Shown: positions 23,443 to 38,000, numbered from the stretch's first letter. The stretch: DNA of 64,000 nt from Pisolithus tinctorius (GCA_024663395.1 JANFAH010000005.1:1488001-1552000), one strand, 5' to 3'. The notes: generated by a model not told the origin, from the sequence alone. A program made the numbers and translations.

Positions 23443-23515
23443 ACGAGGCAATAGTGAAGTAATATTAGGTACGTTGACTGAGCCGAAATTAACAGGGCCA
23501 CTGGTTTCATGTGGC
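23443..23515. repeat. degenerate repeat, copy B
   Basis: Second copy of the block described at 22820-22900, in the same orientation about 620 bp downstream and 445 bp before the tyrosinase start codon. Confidence 0.55.
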
Positions 23516-23672
23516 ATTGCATACCCTGGCTCCGTGATACTTGACAAAAGTGCTCTACTTAGTAGCAGCAGCATGGAATCACATCATGATTCTGGCGGCC
23601 TGGGACTGTCCATCGCCGATCGGAACGTCTCGCCAACCGTCGGAACATCGGGATCGTTAGATCGTGAGCGCG

Positions 23673-23679
23673 TATATAT
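23673..23679 (+). promoter_or_regulatory. TATA-like element of tyrosinase
   Basis: TATATAT in a GC-rich setting (GCGCG before, GGG after), 281 bp upstream of the ATG at 23960. It implies a 5' leader of about 250 nt or a spliced leader. Motif only. Confidence 0.35.
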
Positions 23680-23959
23680 TGGGTCTAGTATTTGCCTCCT
23701 GCCCTCCCCTACCGCTCCATATCAGTTGTTCATTTTTTCTTCCTCTGATCATTACTAATCACCTTGCACCCCTGATCAGTTCAATCGAAGCTGGATATTG
23801 AAGGGAAGGACGTTCCCGATGCCCTGGAATCCTGGAGTTCGACAATACGGGGTCCTTCTCAAGGATTATTTTGACTCACTCTGGTCGTGCCCGAAAGAGA
23901 TAAATACCGGTCATTCCTTGGGCACCCCCTCATCCTTCACCTCCAGTGACACTATAGCT

Positions 23960-26827
23960 ATGCAAGAGAGCCAACAGAACACGCCGGGGACAGCCACTTA
24001 CTATTACCCTGTCGTCGGGCGTAAGAATACAGGCGCCGTTTATGACCGTCTTCACATCACAGACATGGAGAAGAGCTATCCCTACCAATTCTCACTCTTC
24101 ATCCTTAGCTACTCCGCGATCCAAGGTGTCCGTGACACCTCTCTCGGTATCACCTTACCAGATATCGAGTTGCCGGCGGCTTCCTACTTTGAGATTGCTG
24201 GGATTCATGGCAAGCCTTACCGCGAGTACGCTGGGGATAGGAAGACTCCAAAAGAGAGGGTGGCAGACTATGATGAGAATAATCCCAAGGATACGTTGCC
24301 CACTCCTTCAAGGTTTGGAGGTGCGCCATTTTGACTAATCCGCACATTGATGTACTAAGTCTCGTACACTTGGGAATAGGCTATTGCAAGTAGGTCGTTT
24401 CATTCAGTCATACGCTACTCTAGTTAAAGCTGTTTAAAAGCCATGGATCTGTGTCGTTCCCGACTTGGCACCGCCCGTACATGATGCTGATCGAGGTTTG
24501 TTGGTTCAATCGTTCTTCGCTTATCCGTACCGACACGTCTCATAGCAAGTAGTCGGAAACGTTGCCGACCGTATCGCAGCCAATATCGAAAAACAGTATC
24601 CGGAAGAAGCTGGGAAATGGATTCCACAGGCCCAGCAACTGCGATTTCCGTACGTCTTCATGTAGTTGTCAATGAAACGTTGTAACAGTCATTCTGGGAC
24701 AGGTTTTGGGACTGGGCTGATCCAGCAACCAATCCACAAGGGTTACCCGCCGTACTTTACGAGGACACTGTGGTGATCACGCTCCCGGGAGGTCAAACCG
24801 CGACCGTTCAGAACCCCATTGCGTACTACACCTTTCAAGAAGGCTTTCCTTACGACTTCGCAGACGTATACAACTCATCGGTGAGGTTTCGAATTTGCGG
24901 AGCGTTTTCACAGTGCTTACTCGTGTCTGGAGTAGACTGGTCAGACGGCATACTACTCGAAGTGGACGCGGACTTATCGGCATGCCCCAAGTACCCCTCA
25001 GGGGGGTACTGACATATCTGGACTCCAAACGTCAGAACCACTCAATTACTGTGTTTGGCCCATATTAACTGTCTGCGATTTTCCCCAGTGCTATCGAGTC
25101 ACAGGCGTCTCATCTTAGCTCGGGGATAGGTCTTCTGTTTGCATTCCCAGACGGGATGGATCCTGCAATTGCGTGAGGGTAATTTCCGTATAGATAAAAA
25201 AGGCCCTACTGATTCTCGCAGCTATGACGAATTCTCCAATGAAGTGACCGAATCAAAAAGGCAGGAAGACTACTTCAATAGTGGATCCCTGGAAGCCCTC
25301 CATGGCATTATCCACGGCACTATTGTAGGTTATTTTTCTAGCAGAGTTTCTTCCGTTGCTAACATACGATGGTGCATAGGGTGGAAATGGGGACATGGTT
25401 CGTTCCATCATGTCGACATTCTACTCAAACTAAACGATATACTATGATTCCGCACGTTTAGACAGATCCAGATTATGTGAGTTACAATGGAAAAACACAC
25501 GATATAAGTTAGGTTGACCACCTCCAGGCTGCTTTCGATCCTATCTTCTTCTGTGCGTGCCTCGTTTGTTGTAACCTATGGAACAGGTGTCTAACTAGCT
25601 TGTTAGTCCATCATAGCAACGTCGATAGGCTGAGTGAGTACGAATTCACATTCATTCGAAGCATATTTTTGAACATCCATTAGTTGCACTGTGGGAATGG
25701 TGCTACCCAACCTATTGGATGGGTGATGGCTACGTCGATGCCGGCGTGAGTTACACTTGGACGCAGGTTCGTCAGTTGCTTAAGTTCGGCAACGGGTGTT
25801 AAACAACGGTCCCTTGGCAGCAACGTGGGACTTTTGGTCAAGTGTATAATGAGCAAATCCTTCCTAACGGCGCTCGCGGGAATTTGTACCCTTTCAGGAA
25901 TGATAATGGGACGTACTGGACCCCAGATCAATGCCGTTTCTTAGATGCGAATGCTTATCCTAAATGTACGCCGTTTCTCTGACATGCCGCGGTATTGCAC
26001 CTCACCCACATTCCAAACTGCAGACTACTCCTACCCAGAATTTCAGGGTGTTAAGGTTGATCAGACGGCAACAGATGCCGAACGCGCTGCAGGTCGCGCA
26101 AGAATCGCCAAGTACTACGGCTTCGACCCCCAGCAAGCGGCAACACAAGTAGACACGGAGGCGTGGAGCCACTTGCCCGTGCCATCGCCCACGGATGCTG
26201 GGCTCCCTCAGACTTTCCAGGCGATTAAGAACTACCGCGTCTTCGTGGTCCTGGTCCAGCTTCCAGAAAACGCATTTAATACATCGTACCACTTCGAGTT
26301 GCATCAAACTAGTGGCAGCCAAACTTTGATTGGCACGGTGACGGTTTTCACTCGGCCGGACTATTCGCCATGCACGGCCTGTGCTTTGCGACGGGAAATG
26401 AACACCGTAGTCCGCGGCGTTATAACGCTTCCTCCTTCCCTTCTGAACGACATCATTGTCAGCGGCGCTGGCGGTGGCAACGCAACTCTGGAAACGACGA
26501 CAGAGGCAATTGCGCAGAGTTTGACGGGAAAGTTGTTGGATCCATCTCGCCAGGTAGTGTCGACTGCGCAGGGTGGGACGCGCGCGCCAACTGTGCCGCC
26601 AAACCAGACGTCCCCGCCAAACATTGTGCCGAGTGGTGTGACACTGTTCAGTGCGGCCGTTGCGGAGAAGACAGATGACAAGACCTACCCTGTGCAGCTG
26701 TATGATTGGCAGAAGCACAATTCATTGTTCACTGTGAGTCCAGCGCTGGAAAGTATACGGACGATGATTAACGCGTTGATTTCTTTTCTAGAGTGGTTGG
26801 CAGCACCAGGTCAAGCCAGCTTCTTGA
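23960..26827 (+). CDS. tyrosinase (polyphenol oxidase)
   Basis: Type-3 copper monooxygenase that hydroxylates monophenols and oxidises diphenols to quinones for melanin and browning. About 15 exons, some only 10-30 nt, join in frame. The start MQESQQNTPGTATYYYPVVG leads to CuA: EIAGIHGKPY, then [20 protein letters not shown]. CuB is in LEALHGIIHGTIGGNG and AAFDPIFFFHHSNVDRLIAL. All six copper histidines are visible, as is the Cys-x-His (YCNH) that forms the thioether bridge in fungal tyrosinases. QLRFPFWDWADPATNPQGLP is the expected inter-site segment. A long C-terminal domain (GVKVDQTATDAERAAGRARI; YSPCTACALRREMN) ends GWQHQVKPAS at 26827, so the product is probably a latent pro-form of roughly 640 residues. 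No signal peptide is seen, consistent with the cytosolic mushroom type. Confidence 0.93.
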
Positions 26828-27623
26828 GTTGGGTGTGTCGAAATTTTAACGCCAGGGAGTAGTGTAAGTACCAGATTTTGTTGTCAGCTGTGCCGTTGTG
26901 AGGTATCCGTTGTGACGTATGACACTCGCGTTACTTGTAACTTGTAGTCCGCCTTAGGCAGCGACGAAACCGAATGAAGATAGTATGTAGCCCTTTGTTC
27001 AATGATTAATGATTGCCGAAGTGGTTAGTGAGTTGTTCAGCCGTAACGGTCTGGCTTGGGACTTTTCGCTGCCTTCTGCAGATCCAAATCCCAACGCCAA
27101 CGCTCTTCGCGGTAATCTAAGACAAAACACACGATCAAGCTTGTCAACTCATTTGCGCATGCTAATATGATTACCTGTCCCAACCCGAATATCCTTACAC
27201 CTGGATTTCCCAATTACTTCCGCCACTACAACACAACCAAGGGGCGGTCAGAAGAAACGGATTGACTGGGAGGAGTGGAAGCGTCCCTCGATATATCAGA
27301 TAACAGCTCGAGCATCAAAGACCTGAAAGAATTATTCTCATTCGATGCAATGGGTGAAATTATCCCACTAGCCGCGGATTTTTGAATCCCTGCAAGGATG
27401 CATGAAGATATTTTGGGGGAACCGTACGACGGCAGATTGCTCTGGTGCTGTGCGGCTGGTCGTGGATGGGTAGAGATGGACAGTTAATAAGGTATCGCTT
27501 GTGATCAGAGAAGCTGGTAGTTTCATACAAAACCAAGTTATATTCATTGTTTTGGTGTTGTTCTTGAAGATACTGTAAAACGTTCGCGGCCAAACTCGCC
27601 TGGTCCAAGCATGGACGTCACTC
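26828..27623. other. spacer between tyrosinase and TEL2
   Basis: 796 bp holding the tyrosinase 3' UTR and TEL2 promoter. Minus-strand frames at 27360-27697 run antisense into TEL2 and are not supported as genes. Confidence 0.45.
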
Positions 27624-30600
27624 ATGTCTACAAACACCAAATCAGAAATGTCCATCCAAGATGTCATCAACGACCTTCGGACACCCATCCACGACATCCA
27701 TAACTTGGTCAGACAGCTATGCGTTCCATTGGACGCGGCAAGACTGTTACCTCCACAGTACAGAAGAAACTACGCACATTCCAGTGGCTCTGACGGAGTT
27801 ATCGACGTCGCCAAAGTCTTTCCAGTGCTTCAGCGCATACTTCTGGAAACCATTCTGCCGACATGGGAGCCGGCTCTGAAGGAGGAAGGATACATGCCAC
27901 TGATCCAGCAGTATTTCTGCCCCGATGCTTTCTCGAACTCATCCACTGCTGCCGGAATCACAGCGTTATGCGCATATTCGACCATCCTTTCGCTGCCGAC
28001 TCAACAGATCACTTTGGACATCCTACTAAGGCTCACGAGGGAATATCCTATTGACAGGCTATACAAAACTGTCTCTGAAATTCTCGACGCCGAGCGAAGG
28101 TCGTTGGCATGGGATGATTGTCTCCGGAACGTGTTTGCGGTACCAAGCAAGGTCGCGAATGCTCTCGCGGGTCGTGCCGTCCCCCCTCCACTAGGAATGT
28201 CAGACTATACCAATAACTTGAGCGTGCGGTGCGAGTTTCTGCTTTACACCTTATCATCGACTTTCCTACCAGGTTAGCCGTTCCTGTTCAAGTTCGGACT
28301 TTCTCTGATGAAGTTGAAGATGATGTATCGCTCCTCACGCAGTTATTCATGAAACTTGTTGGTGTGGGCATGTTCCCAAGTCAACTACATCTATCACCCT
28401 CTCAGCCGTCTTTCTTTCGGTCATCTTTCCCCCTAATCCGGCAGAGATTGCGGGAGAACAATAGTAGTTCGCAGGCTTATAAGAAATTATGGAACACTCT
28501 TCTGTCCTCATTGCCTTCCTTGTTGACACAACAAGCTGTGGTTGGGTCACTTTTTGCGTCTCTGGAGCCATCGTTGGGTGTGTCTGCTTGTAGTGGGGGT
28601 ACCATTTCACGCGAGGCTTTGCTGCTGCAAGGCGTGTTAGGCGAAGCGTCAGAAGACACGAACCTCTGGCAAGTCATTACCTCTGTAATTTTAACTCGGA
28701 CGTGGAGTCAAAACCATGCCCGTGTATTCGTGTGTTGGATTTCCCGGAACACCAGAGGTAACAGCTTCCTTCGTTAAATCCGGGTGATTCTGACATTCGT
28801 TCATCTACAGCACTGGAGGGGTTTATTTCCGACCTTTTAAGTATCTGGGCCAATCCTGATCACATCAAGTATTCGTTGCTATCTCAGCATCATTGTCAGT
28901 GATCTGCTCCTACATGTGACGACGGCTGTCTGCTAACATTTGTCTGCCCCAGACATGTCTACATTACTCATTCTCTCGATAACGCAATTCCCCTACTCAT
29001 CTTCACAGGTGGAGGCTGTTGCTCTCTCTGCGTCTTTCGTCTCGGCTATTGGAACGTACATAGGCCACACGGACAACAGTATCCGGCGCTGTGGTATGTT
29101 GTTAGCTGAAATCGTAGCAAGTCGGGTCGGAAAATCTCTCGACTTTGGCGACTGGGACGGGGACAATGATGGCCGAGGATGGGCGAGGGAAATGAGGGAA
29201 CTGTGCACTCGGAGGGATGCAGATTCACAGCCCTTATTTGAAGACGAGGACGACACTGGGATTCACGAGGCAGTTTCTTCGAATGATGGCATTGAAAGTA
29301 TTCCCGTACAGAACTTGCGGCTGGAGTCAGAAGTTGCTGGATCACAACTCTCTGGTACGCGGAATATTGAAATAGAAGCAGACAGGGGATATGATTCCGA
29401 CGATTCGTTGATTGCGTATGCTTCTCCTTCGGCTAGCTCCTCGTCACCCACGCCATCGGAGTTGTTGGAGATCGAACAAGACCCAACTCTCCATGTTGGT
29501 GCGAAGAAGGTCCCACGACCAGTCTATCTCACACAGCTTGGAGCACTCGTACGCGGTACTGATGGACTCAATTCGGGGGAAGAGAATCACGAGGCAGAGA
29601 AAATTGAGATGGCTCTGACCATAGGAGAAGATTTGATTCGCCGCAAGCGGGACTTTGGAACGGAGCTAGGTAAGTTCAGTCCCACCAACGGAGTTCCAGA
29701 GCTATTGCTCATTAGAGTTATAGTCGAAAATGCCGCCAATCTTGTGTACGGATTTATAGTTTTGAATAACAACTATGATCTCGAGGACTTCGATGACAAA
29801 AGGGAGCGTATCACGATCGCTTTAGTTGCTTGCTGCCCAAAGGTCGCTGCACCGTGAGTTTTTCCGATCGACTGTGAGCTCATCTCACGTAACCACTTGT
29901 TAGGTGTGTGATTGAGGAATTTTTCAAGAATCAATATTCCACCGAGCAGCGGTTTGTTATCTTGAACGCCCTTGCGATGGGAGCGCGAGAACTAACATCG
30001 CTACCTGCCTATTCCTCACGGCCCTCGCCTTTCCCAAGTAAAATGTTACCACCTGGTTTGCATCAGAAATATTCAGCTGCACGGCTCCAGGACAATGTTG
30101 AACTACTCTTGGGTGATATCACTCGAGACGCTGTTGACAAGAGCCGGGAACCTATTACTGATAAACTACCAGAGTTTAGTCGAGAACGACAGTTAAGAAT
30201 CAGGAAGGCTGGTACAGTAACTGAAACGATCCGACGGCCAAACTATGGTGCTGTGTTCCCTCAGTTCCAATCCCCGAGGGCGATAACGTACACAGACGTG
30301 GCGGCTGAGTACTTCATCATGCCGCTCATCAACCGGTTTTGGGTGTTCCTGCGCGACGAACAGGTTCGAGAGGAGCGAACTGCACATCGGGACGTCCTAT
30401 TTCAGTATCGCGGAGCTGGGACTGGGCTCATTCTAAACCCAGTTATACTTTCTCATCTTCTACGTACCATCGCGATCCTGGTGCATGCGGCCAGGAACGG
30501 TCCTCAATGGCTTGCTGTAATTGCTCCGGAGGCACTGGAATTATCAGTTACTCTGGGGTCGCGACAAATCTCGTCAGCTCTCAGCGACCAAGCCAAAGAA

Positions 30601-30912
30601 ACGAGCACCGTACATAGCGAGAAGAAGAACGAGGCGGCTGTCTTGACGTCCGCTTTGGACCTCGCTATAATTATTCTGGATGGATCCCTGGAGCAAGACG
30701 GCGGTCGCACGCTGAGTCTAGAACACTCAGTGCTACTTTTCAGTGTTGGGGAGTGGGCAGGGGAAGTGTTCAAAGTGCTTGATAGTGGAGGTCGCGTCGA
30801 AGGAATGGGAGGGACACACGAAGTTGATCTACGCAGAGCTGCAGCGGGTGTTGTTCTCAAATTTCAGGAGCTAATGTCCAGATGGAGAAGATCAATGGTG
30901 GACGTCAGATAA
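27624..30912 (+). CDS. TEL2: TEL2, scaffold of the TTT complex
   Basis: Tel2/Rad-5/Clk-2 protein; with Tti1 and Tti2 it stabilises PIKK kinases (TOR, ATM, ATR) through Hsp90. The N-terminal helical-repeat exon starts MSTNTKSEMSIQDVINDLRT and is joined at 28230 (donor GTGCGAG) to RLAVPVQVRTFSDEVEDDVS. Later exons give ALEGFISDLLSIWANPDHIK and the conserved block EAVALSASFVSAIGTYIGHT DNSIRRCGMLLAEIVASR. A linker rich in acidic residues and serine (YDSDDSLIAYASPSASSSSP) contains the kind of CK2-type sites that bind the R2TP adaptor PIH1D1. It is followed by the C-terminal helical domain (RPVYLTQLGALVRGTDGLNS; EEFFKNQYSTEQRFVILNAL; AAEYFIMPLINRFWVFLRDE). The stop is at 30912. Six or so introns and about 1,000 residues, with no interruption. 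Confidence 0.85.
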
Positions 30913-31309
30913 TACAAGGCAAGTTCTGGTTGGTTCAAAGCGGATTGACTGGCAGATTTGTTTGTGACGTGACAAGGTTGCTCCTCTGGTGGGATGAGAA
31001 ATTTCGCCTTCCCCGCAACTACTTGGAACCGCATGAAAACGCTGTTCTGCCGATGAAACTGGTCCAATCGCTAAGCCAGACAAGGCGTGGAGTGCTTGCC
31101 ATTCGTTACAGAATTACTAGCTGTGTCGTCATCAACTTCTGGTCAGGCAGAAGAAAGCCTACGCACCGCGGATTCCACTTAACTTCGTATTACTACTATG
31201 CAGCACCGTGGGAAGTGTATCGGAATAGCAACTTACATAACTCACTACAACTACGAAAACACTGCATAAACTCATACTAACCTTCCGCCCTCCAACTCCT
31301 GTGCTGGCC
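30913..31309. other. spacer between TEL2 and the complex I 24 kDa gene
   Basis: 397 bp acting as TEL2 3' UTR and promoter of the next co-oriented gene. A 132-codon frame crosses it but overlaps the TEL2 end and has no recognisable domain. Confidence 0.4.
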
Positions 31310-32304
<995 letters not shown>

Positions 32305-32412
32305 ATTCCATGTCCCATCTGACATTCATTTCGTGATGCATAGATCACGAAAAGGAGTGCTACAGGATATGTTACTGGGCGTCCGCAAGTAATACCCTAC
32401 GTTTTTGTGGCG

Positions 32413-34465
32413 TCAATCGTCACCTTCCCCATCATCATAACCAAATGCACCATGTCCCCCTTCCGGAAGTCTCTCGATCATGTATCTGGAGTAGACGTAT
32501 CTGAGCAGTAGAATCTCTTACAAGACTGATTTACTCACTGAATCTCCTCTCTTAAGTCGTCGCAGTAGGTATCTGCCAGATGAGATGTTAGACAAAGGAT
32601 TCCGACCTTTTCAAACACATACCGAGAGGTAAGTCGTGTTTGTCGTATCCTACGGGGAAAGTCGCTTAAAGAAGTTGTCCACGTCTGATGGATTACACGT
32701 ACCGAATGGCATTTCAATCTCATCAGCTATTCCTTCGATGCCCATTAAAGTGAAAGCAACAACTGTTACTATTGGAATCATGCTCCAACCCATGTCGTTG
32801 ATTAAAGTCAGTGGGAGCGCGAACAAGTACAATGTTACGCATTGTTTAAGATGGATTCCATCTTGAGGCGCGCGAGATCAGCTGGATCGAGACAACGCTA
32901 CCATTGACTCACAGGAAGCCGGGATTGGGGTATTTGCTACTCTTTCCATCGAGGACATTTGGTCTACCATGGACAGGACCCTAGTAGAACCTTAATAAGG
33001 TCAAAATGTGGTATCGGAATTCAACGTGCTTACAGGGCACTCATAGCATTCGTGCCTACGTGAATAAAGCGTAAGTTGACTCGAAACCAACATCAAGCAC
33101 GGACCTTACCAGCTGGACCAACAGTCTCCAAAAGACCATCGCGTTTAAACCTAAAAATGGCGCCAGAGAGCTCGTGGGCAATACTTCAAAAGTGAGAACG
33201 TCAACTGGTGCTGCCTCGTGAAATTGACGAGGAACCTACACCAGCGGCAATGGGATGCTCATTTGGTCGGCGTACGGGTGAAACTCGATTGTTTGGTGGG
33301 AATCACCGAGAAGAGGGGTAGACGACTTAGCAGCACGACCATCCAAGAATTTTTTACTGCGCTTTCGTCGGATCCTCTTGGTGGCATCTGGTGACGGCCG
33401 TGGAATGCTCTCGCTTTCTCCAATGGTATTCTCCGAGGTAGCAGCGTACGACGTCGGAGAAGCACCTCCGTGAGTGGTGTTGTATCCGAGTCCATCATAC
33501 CTAGCGAATCGCTGGGGTAAGACAGCGTTAAGATCATCGTACTCAGCGCCTTCCTCTCCGCGAAGATAATGCTTGACAGCATAGACAAAAGCCACGCAGC
33601 ATTGAAGTACCTCCACTTTTCTGCGCCTGACTTCGGTAGCTGTGAGCGTAGAAATCGGTGTCCTTCCTTTGATGTGAGTTGGTTGCTCTTCAGTGGGTGG
33701 GAGGGACACGTGTACCCAGATCATCCGGGATAAGTTGCGAACCTAGCAGAGTCAGCAGACCTCGTAGCTTTACAGAATTGGTTCTTTACATTAGAAGTGA
33801 GCGTTGAAAAGCATTTCCGACCTTCCCAGTAACGATCGTACGATGTTCTTTACGACTAAAATCAGACAGTCTTCTTGCGCATCAGCACTTCCACTTACCC
33901 ATTCCTATGGAGATAGAACCGGCGGACGTGTGCCTTTGAGGATCACCATTCATAACACGAGCAACTCAATGCCCACCTGAACACGAGGATAAGGCCAACC
34001 TTGAACTAACAGTTAGCCTGCCCTAGTTTCGCCGGAATTTGATACCTACCACGACGGAGAGCAAAGGAACGACTGAATTCGTTAGCGCGACTCTTTCACC
34101 TTTTGACCAAACATATGCCACAAGCCCAGAGAATATAGTCACTGTGAGCACGGGTCCAATAATGCGAGTAATTATCTGAAGGATGCCGTTAAAAGCTTGT
34201 GTTCCCCATATTTGGCTTCCCAACGTACGCTCCCTTTAATACGCAAGACGTCTGGTAACCAGGAGTACTACAGAAAGGGTCAGTACGTCCTCTATACCAA
34301 GTTCGTTCGTCCCTACCTTGCGCAGGTGCTGCCTCTTGATCATCGTGGGTGGCTAACGGGGTACAGTCGTACTTGTTAGCTGCTTCTCACAGCCATCCAC
34401 GCAAAGCGTGCGCGCAGCGTCGCACGTACCTTCAGAGGGAACTTGGAGTTTTTTCTTGACTCCAT
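32413..34465 (-). CDS. bestrophin/UPF0187 family anion channel
   Basis: Fungal member of the bestrophin (RFP-TM, UPF0187) family of anion channels. The start MESRKNSKFPLK is joined through YDCTPLATHDDQEAAPAQ to a first membrane segment (IITRIIGPVLTVTIFSGLVA) and SVVVGLILVFR. Then comes the family signature NGTSYDRYWEGRKCFSTL, VRNLSRMIWVHVSLPPTEEQ, KVEVLQCCVAFVYAVKHYLR, a disordered loop, and the C-terminal pore part: VEFHPYADQMSIPLPLV, AHELSGAIFRFKRDGLLETV, LYLFALPLTLINDMGWSMIP and GIEGIADEIEMPFG. It ends YMIERLPEGGHGAFGYDDGE with TGA at 32413. The model needs a 23 nt exon followed by a 6 nt micro-exon (33904-33899) to make FRNGTSYDRYWEG. At least nine introns. Confidence 0.85.
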
Positions 34466-35002
34466 CCTGGCCAGCTTCGCGGTTGCGTCCTCTGTTGCAA
34501 CAGACAAGCGTAGGGAAATGAGAAGTGCAGCTTACTGGTAGTCTTGGTAACTTCGGGGAATGCCTGTCATGTCAGGCACCAATTGTGGATCCGTGTGGAC
34601 CGAAACTGTAGCATTCTAATCTGTACAGGAATACACAGTACAGTACTTATAATGGACCAAAGTCGTCGAGAAGGATTTTAGGTCACCAGAAACGGTATCG
34701 GTCTATAGTAATGATAATGAAGCAACTGATTGGTGGACTAAAAATTATCCAGTGCAGTGTAAGAACTAATATCAAGGTCGTACTCCAAGGCCCCAAACCT
34801 AAGTGGCAGTAGAGTAGCTACGGTACTAATATTCACGTAAGTCTGTCCGACTGGCTTCAACTGTGACTAAGATGCCCAAAGGCAGAGAGACTTCTGACTT
34901 CATGCTTCACGTGCCCGTCACATGATGGAAATCATCAGTCACGCGTAGTATGGCCGACTTGCTGTTGTCCGTAGCACGTTATCACTTTCACGTCTAATTT
35001 CC
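34466..35002. other. divergent promoter of the bestrophin-like and SYCP2/Red1-like genes
   Basis: 537 bp between two start codons on opposite strands, AT-richer than its surroundings. No coding signal. Confidence 0.45.
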
Positions 35003-38000
35003 ATGTCTACGATCGAAAATGCAGTCACCCTTCTGCGCCAGTTGGTCGGTCAACAGGCTGCACACAAGCATTTGAAAGATATGGTTGACAACATTGCGTC
35101 GTGTCTCGTTCTTCTGGTAGGATAGTTTCCATCATGCATCCACGATATTAATACCTCCACAGAATTCATCACGGCCGTCACCTCAGGCTACGGAGAAGTT
35201 GCGATCAGTACTCCGAGAGCCTTTTCAGCCTCTATACCATGCATATCCGGGCCCAGCATTACAACTGACATCCGCAGTGCTCTCCAACATTCTCGGCGAG
35301 AAGCTGTCTGACGCATATATTCATGGTGATCCCAAATTGTACGCAGAGTGGGACAAAACTGCCTACGTATTGTTGTCTGGCGTGCTTGTAAGTTATCCAA
35401 GGCACATATGTTTAGACTTTTACTACAGTTGTGAATCCAGGATGCTTTGGAGAAGCCTGCAAGTACGTTCTGATTTGGCATATTACAGTCACGGCTGAAG
35501 ATGTTGCTATGTAATTAGACGATCCTTTCAAGGTCGAAGTCGGAAGGTACCTTTATCCAACCATCTGCGGTTTCTTCTTTCGGGAGCGCTCGCAATCAGC
35601 TCCACCCTTCAGCATAGAATTATCCGTAACAGCAAGTCGACGTTTCCCTTGTATGCGCAAGCTGATGACGCATGCCGCCGCCAGGCTGTCAGTATTCTGA
35701 GCGAAGCTGCTCGCGGGCAGAGGAGCAATCAGGTCTTCCTTCGTGATAGGGCTTACTTGGGTCCGTGAGTCTGCCAGAAGCTCTCTAAGAGTACCGCGTT
35801 CAGAACTTTTTGTAGGGCACGACTTGGCATCATGATATCCACGTCACGAGGTTCGCTCATTGCCTGACAAATCGTGAGAGTAGAGACAATAATTCACAGA
35901 TTATCTTATCATGGAGTCTTTGCTGACCTTGTTCGCTCGCTTGCTTTCAACCGGACGTGTTGCGGACGGTGGATCAACGAGAACGCAATTCGTGCAAGAA
36001 ACGCTAGGCTCGTCAGAGCTCTTCAAGTGCAACGAGGAGCTTGTCCGCATCTTGCATGAGGCGTCCACGTCAGACTGGAACACCATTGCGACCCAGCTTA
36101 TTACCGCTTTAGCGAAAAGTGACATCACATAGTTGGCTCTCCCTTTGCATAAGAGAACCTTCCGTAACTTCTTTTTGCAGTCCGCAGCCCTTTTCCGTGA
36201 AAGAAATAAATGCCTGCGGCCACGTGTTTCCTCAACCAGATGCTTCCGATAGGTTATTGTTGGACCGACAGGGGTTCCTTGCCAATGTAATACTACCGAT
36301 GGTAAGCTATCACCAAAGCTAAGTTCCAATGGCAGATCTCATTTCAGCAGGACGATGTATGCGATAGTCTCATGGTTCCTTACGGTCACATTCAAACGGT
36401 GAACGTTGGCACCCCAGCGACCGCAGTAAATGCGGTAGTAGTCGTGGTCGGTTTGTCAAGCGCACCAAAAATTGGGAATACCACGTTGAAGGTTGACAAC
36501 GGAGAGTTTTGTTTGACTTTTTCATTAGGAAGGGAAGATTTGAGCAGGTTCATGGAGACCTTGAGGCGGCGTGGCATAGTAAGTGACAGTCACCGTGGTG
36601 GGGGACCTCGCCTGATTCCAGAAGGGGAAATTAACTTTCAATAACCCGGCGCCGAGAGCAAGGAAGCCCAAGAAGAGCATCTCGCTTGCTTCTGAGGTCA
36701 AGTTCGCAAGCGATAGTTCGTTACCACCACCTACCGCGGATTTTCAGGTACCATTCGTCTGAGTTGGTATTATGGTGGGCTAATCAATCATCTCAGGAGA
36801 AAGTCAAACGCGTCGAGGAAGGTAGCGTACTAGACTTCTCATCCGTCCTGATGATTTGATATTATCTCCGTCGAAGTTTACAAGACTGCCTTCGACGATC
36901 TTTCTTCGGAACCTGCAGCAGTCTCATTTACTCCATCTGATCCTACTTGCAACCAATTTCAGAATGAGGCGAACTCTTCTCACCGTGTAACCAGGGTTAA
37001 GCAAGACAGGGGAAATTCGATCCCTAAAAAGTCGTCCGCTCCCCGCGAAGACAGTGGAAATCAAGTGCCTCAAGAGGACTCATGCTCTCCGACTACTTCG
37101 AGGAGCCGTTGTTTCAAAGAAGGCTGTCGAAGCGATGAGGAGAATTGTAAAGCACCGGTGTTTTCCAATCCAGCAAGCGGGGAACCTAGTCGTATCCGAC
37201 CGCACAAACGGGTACCTTCTCCGGGGAACGACATCGCGGCCACCAACATGTCATACGGCGGAGAGAACTCAGTGGCCACGAACCCGGATGATAATGATAC
37301 TGGTGAAGTTCAGGTTACCACCACCTCACTAAACGAACAGTTGTCAGAGATCACTCCTCAACCAGGCACCGACCTTGGCTCTGGAGTATTCGAGGTCGAC
37401 GGCTACACTGCGGAACTCCAGATGAACATAGGTGGTAAATCGCATCATGCTCCTATTAGTCCGATCGCCCCCTATGGTCCGGTCGTTCGAGGGAAAAGTG
37501 AGGACAACAGACAAGATGGGCAAGTGATCGGGGCTTCACAGCCGGAACACTTGGTGTATATTAAGCAATCGATGACCCCTCCAAGGAACCGGCCCCCTAA
37601 GCAGTTGCTGAATAGCGCACTCGCAACGACGAGACTCAACAAACGCAAGATACAAGAGATGACACAGTATGATAGCACCACCGACACATGCAAACTCGAC
37701 GAAGAACATGGCCCCCATCGCAAGTCTCAGAAGCGGGTTGGCCGCGCTCCTCTAAATAGCTGCCGCACTACTGGATCACGATCGATATCCCCGGACTATG
37801 TGGGCGCTCCTAAGCCGGATGCAATGAAAACCGACAATGTAGATCGCTTCTCCAGCACTAGCAGCCCGATAACACCGCCTGTTGTCTTGGATGGAACAAC
37901 TCACGAACTCAAGGAGAAACCCAACGAGAACTGCGCGGATGCGAGTCTCAAGCAAGGACTGATACTGGCGGACAAGGGGACCCTGGTGATAGCTGAAGAA

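Larger units (their letters stand above)
22244..23959. other. 1.7 kb gene-free region upstream of tyrosinase
   Basis: Downstream region of the small membrane protein gene and promoter of tyrosinase. It contains a GA microsatellite, an (AT)n run at about 22610-22621, two related degenerate repeat copies and a TATA-like element, each listed separately. No supported gene. Confidence 0.5.

Noticed and set aside
26002..26718. 238-codon open frame on the minus strand
   Set aside because: It is fully antisense to the large 3' exon of tyrosinase, has no domain, and is rich in Arg/Cys/His as expected of a shadow frame.
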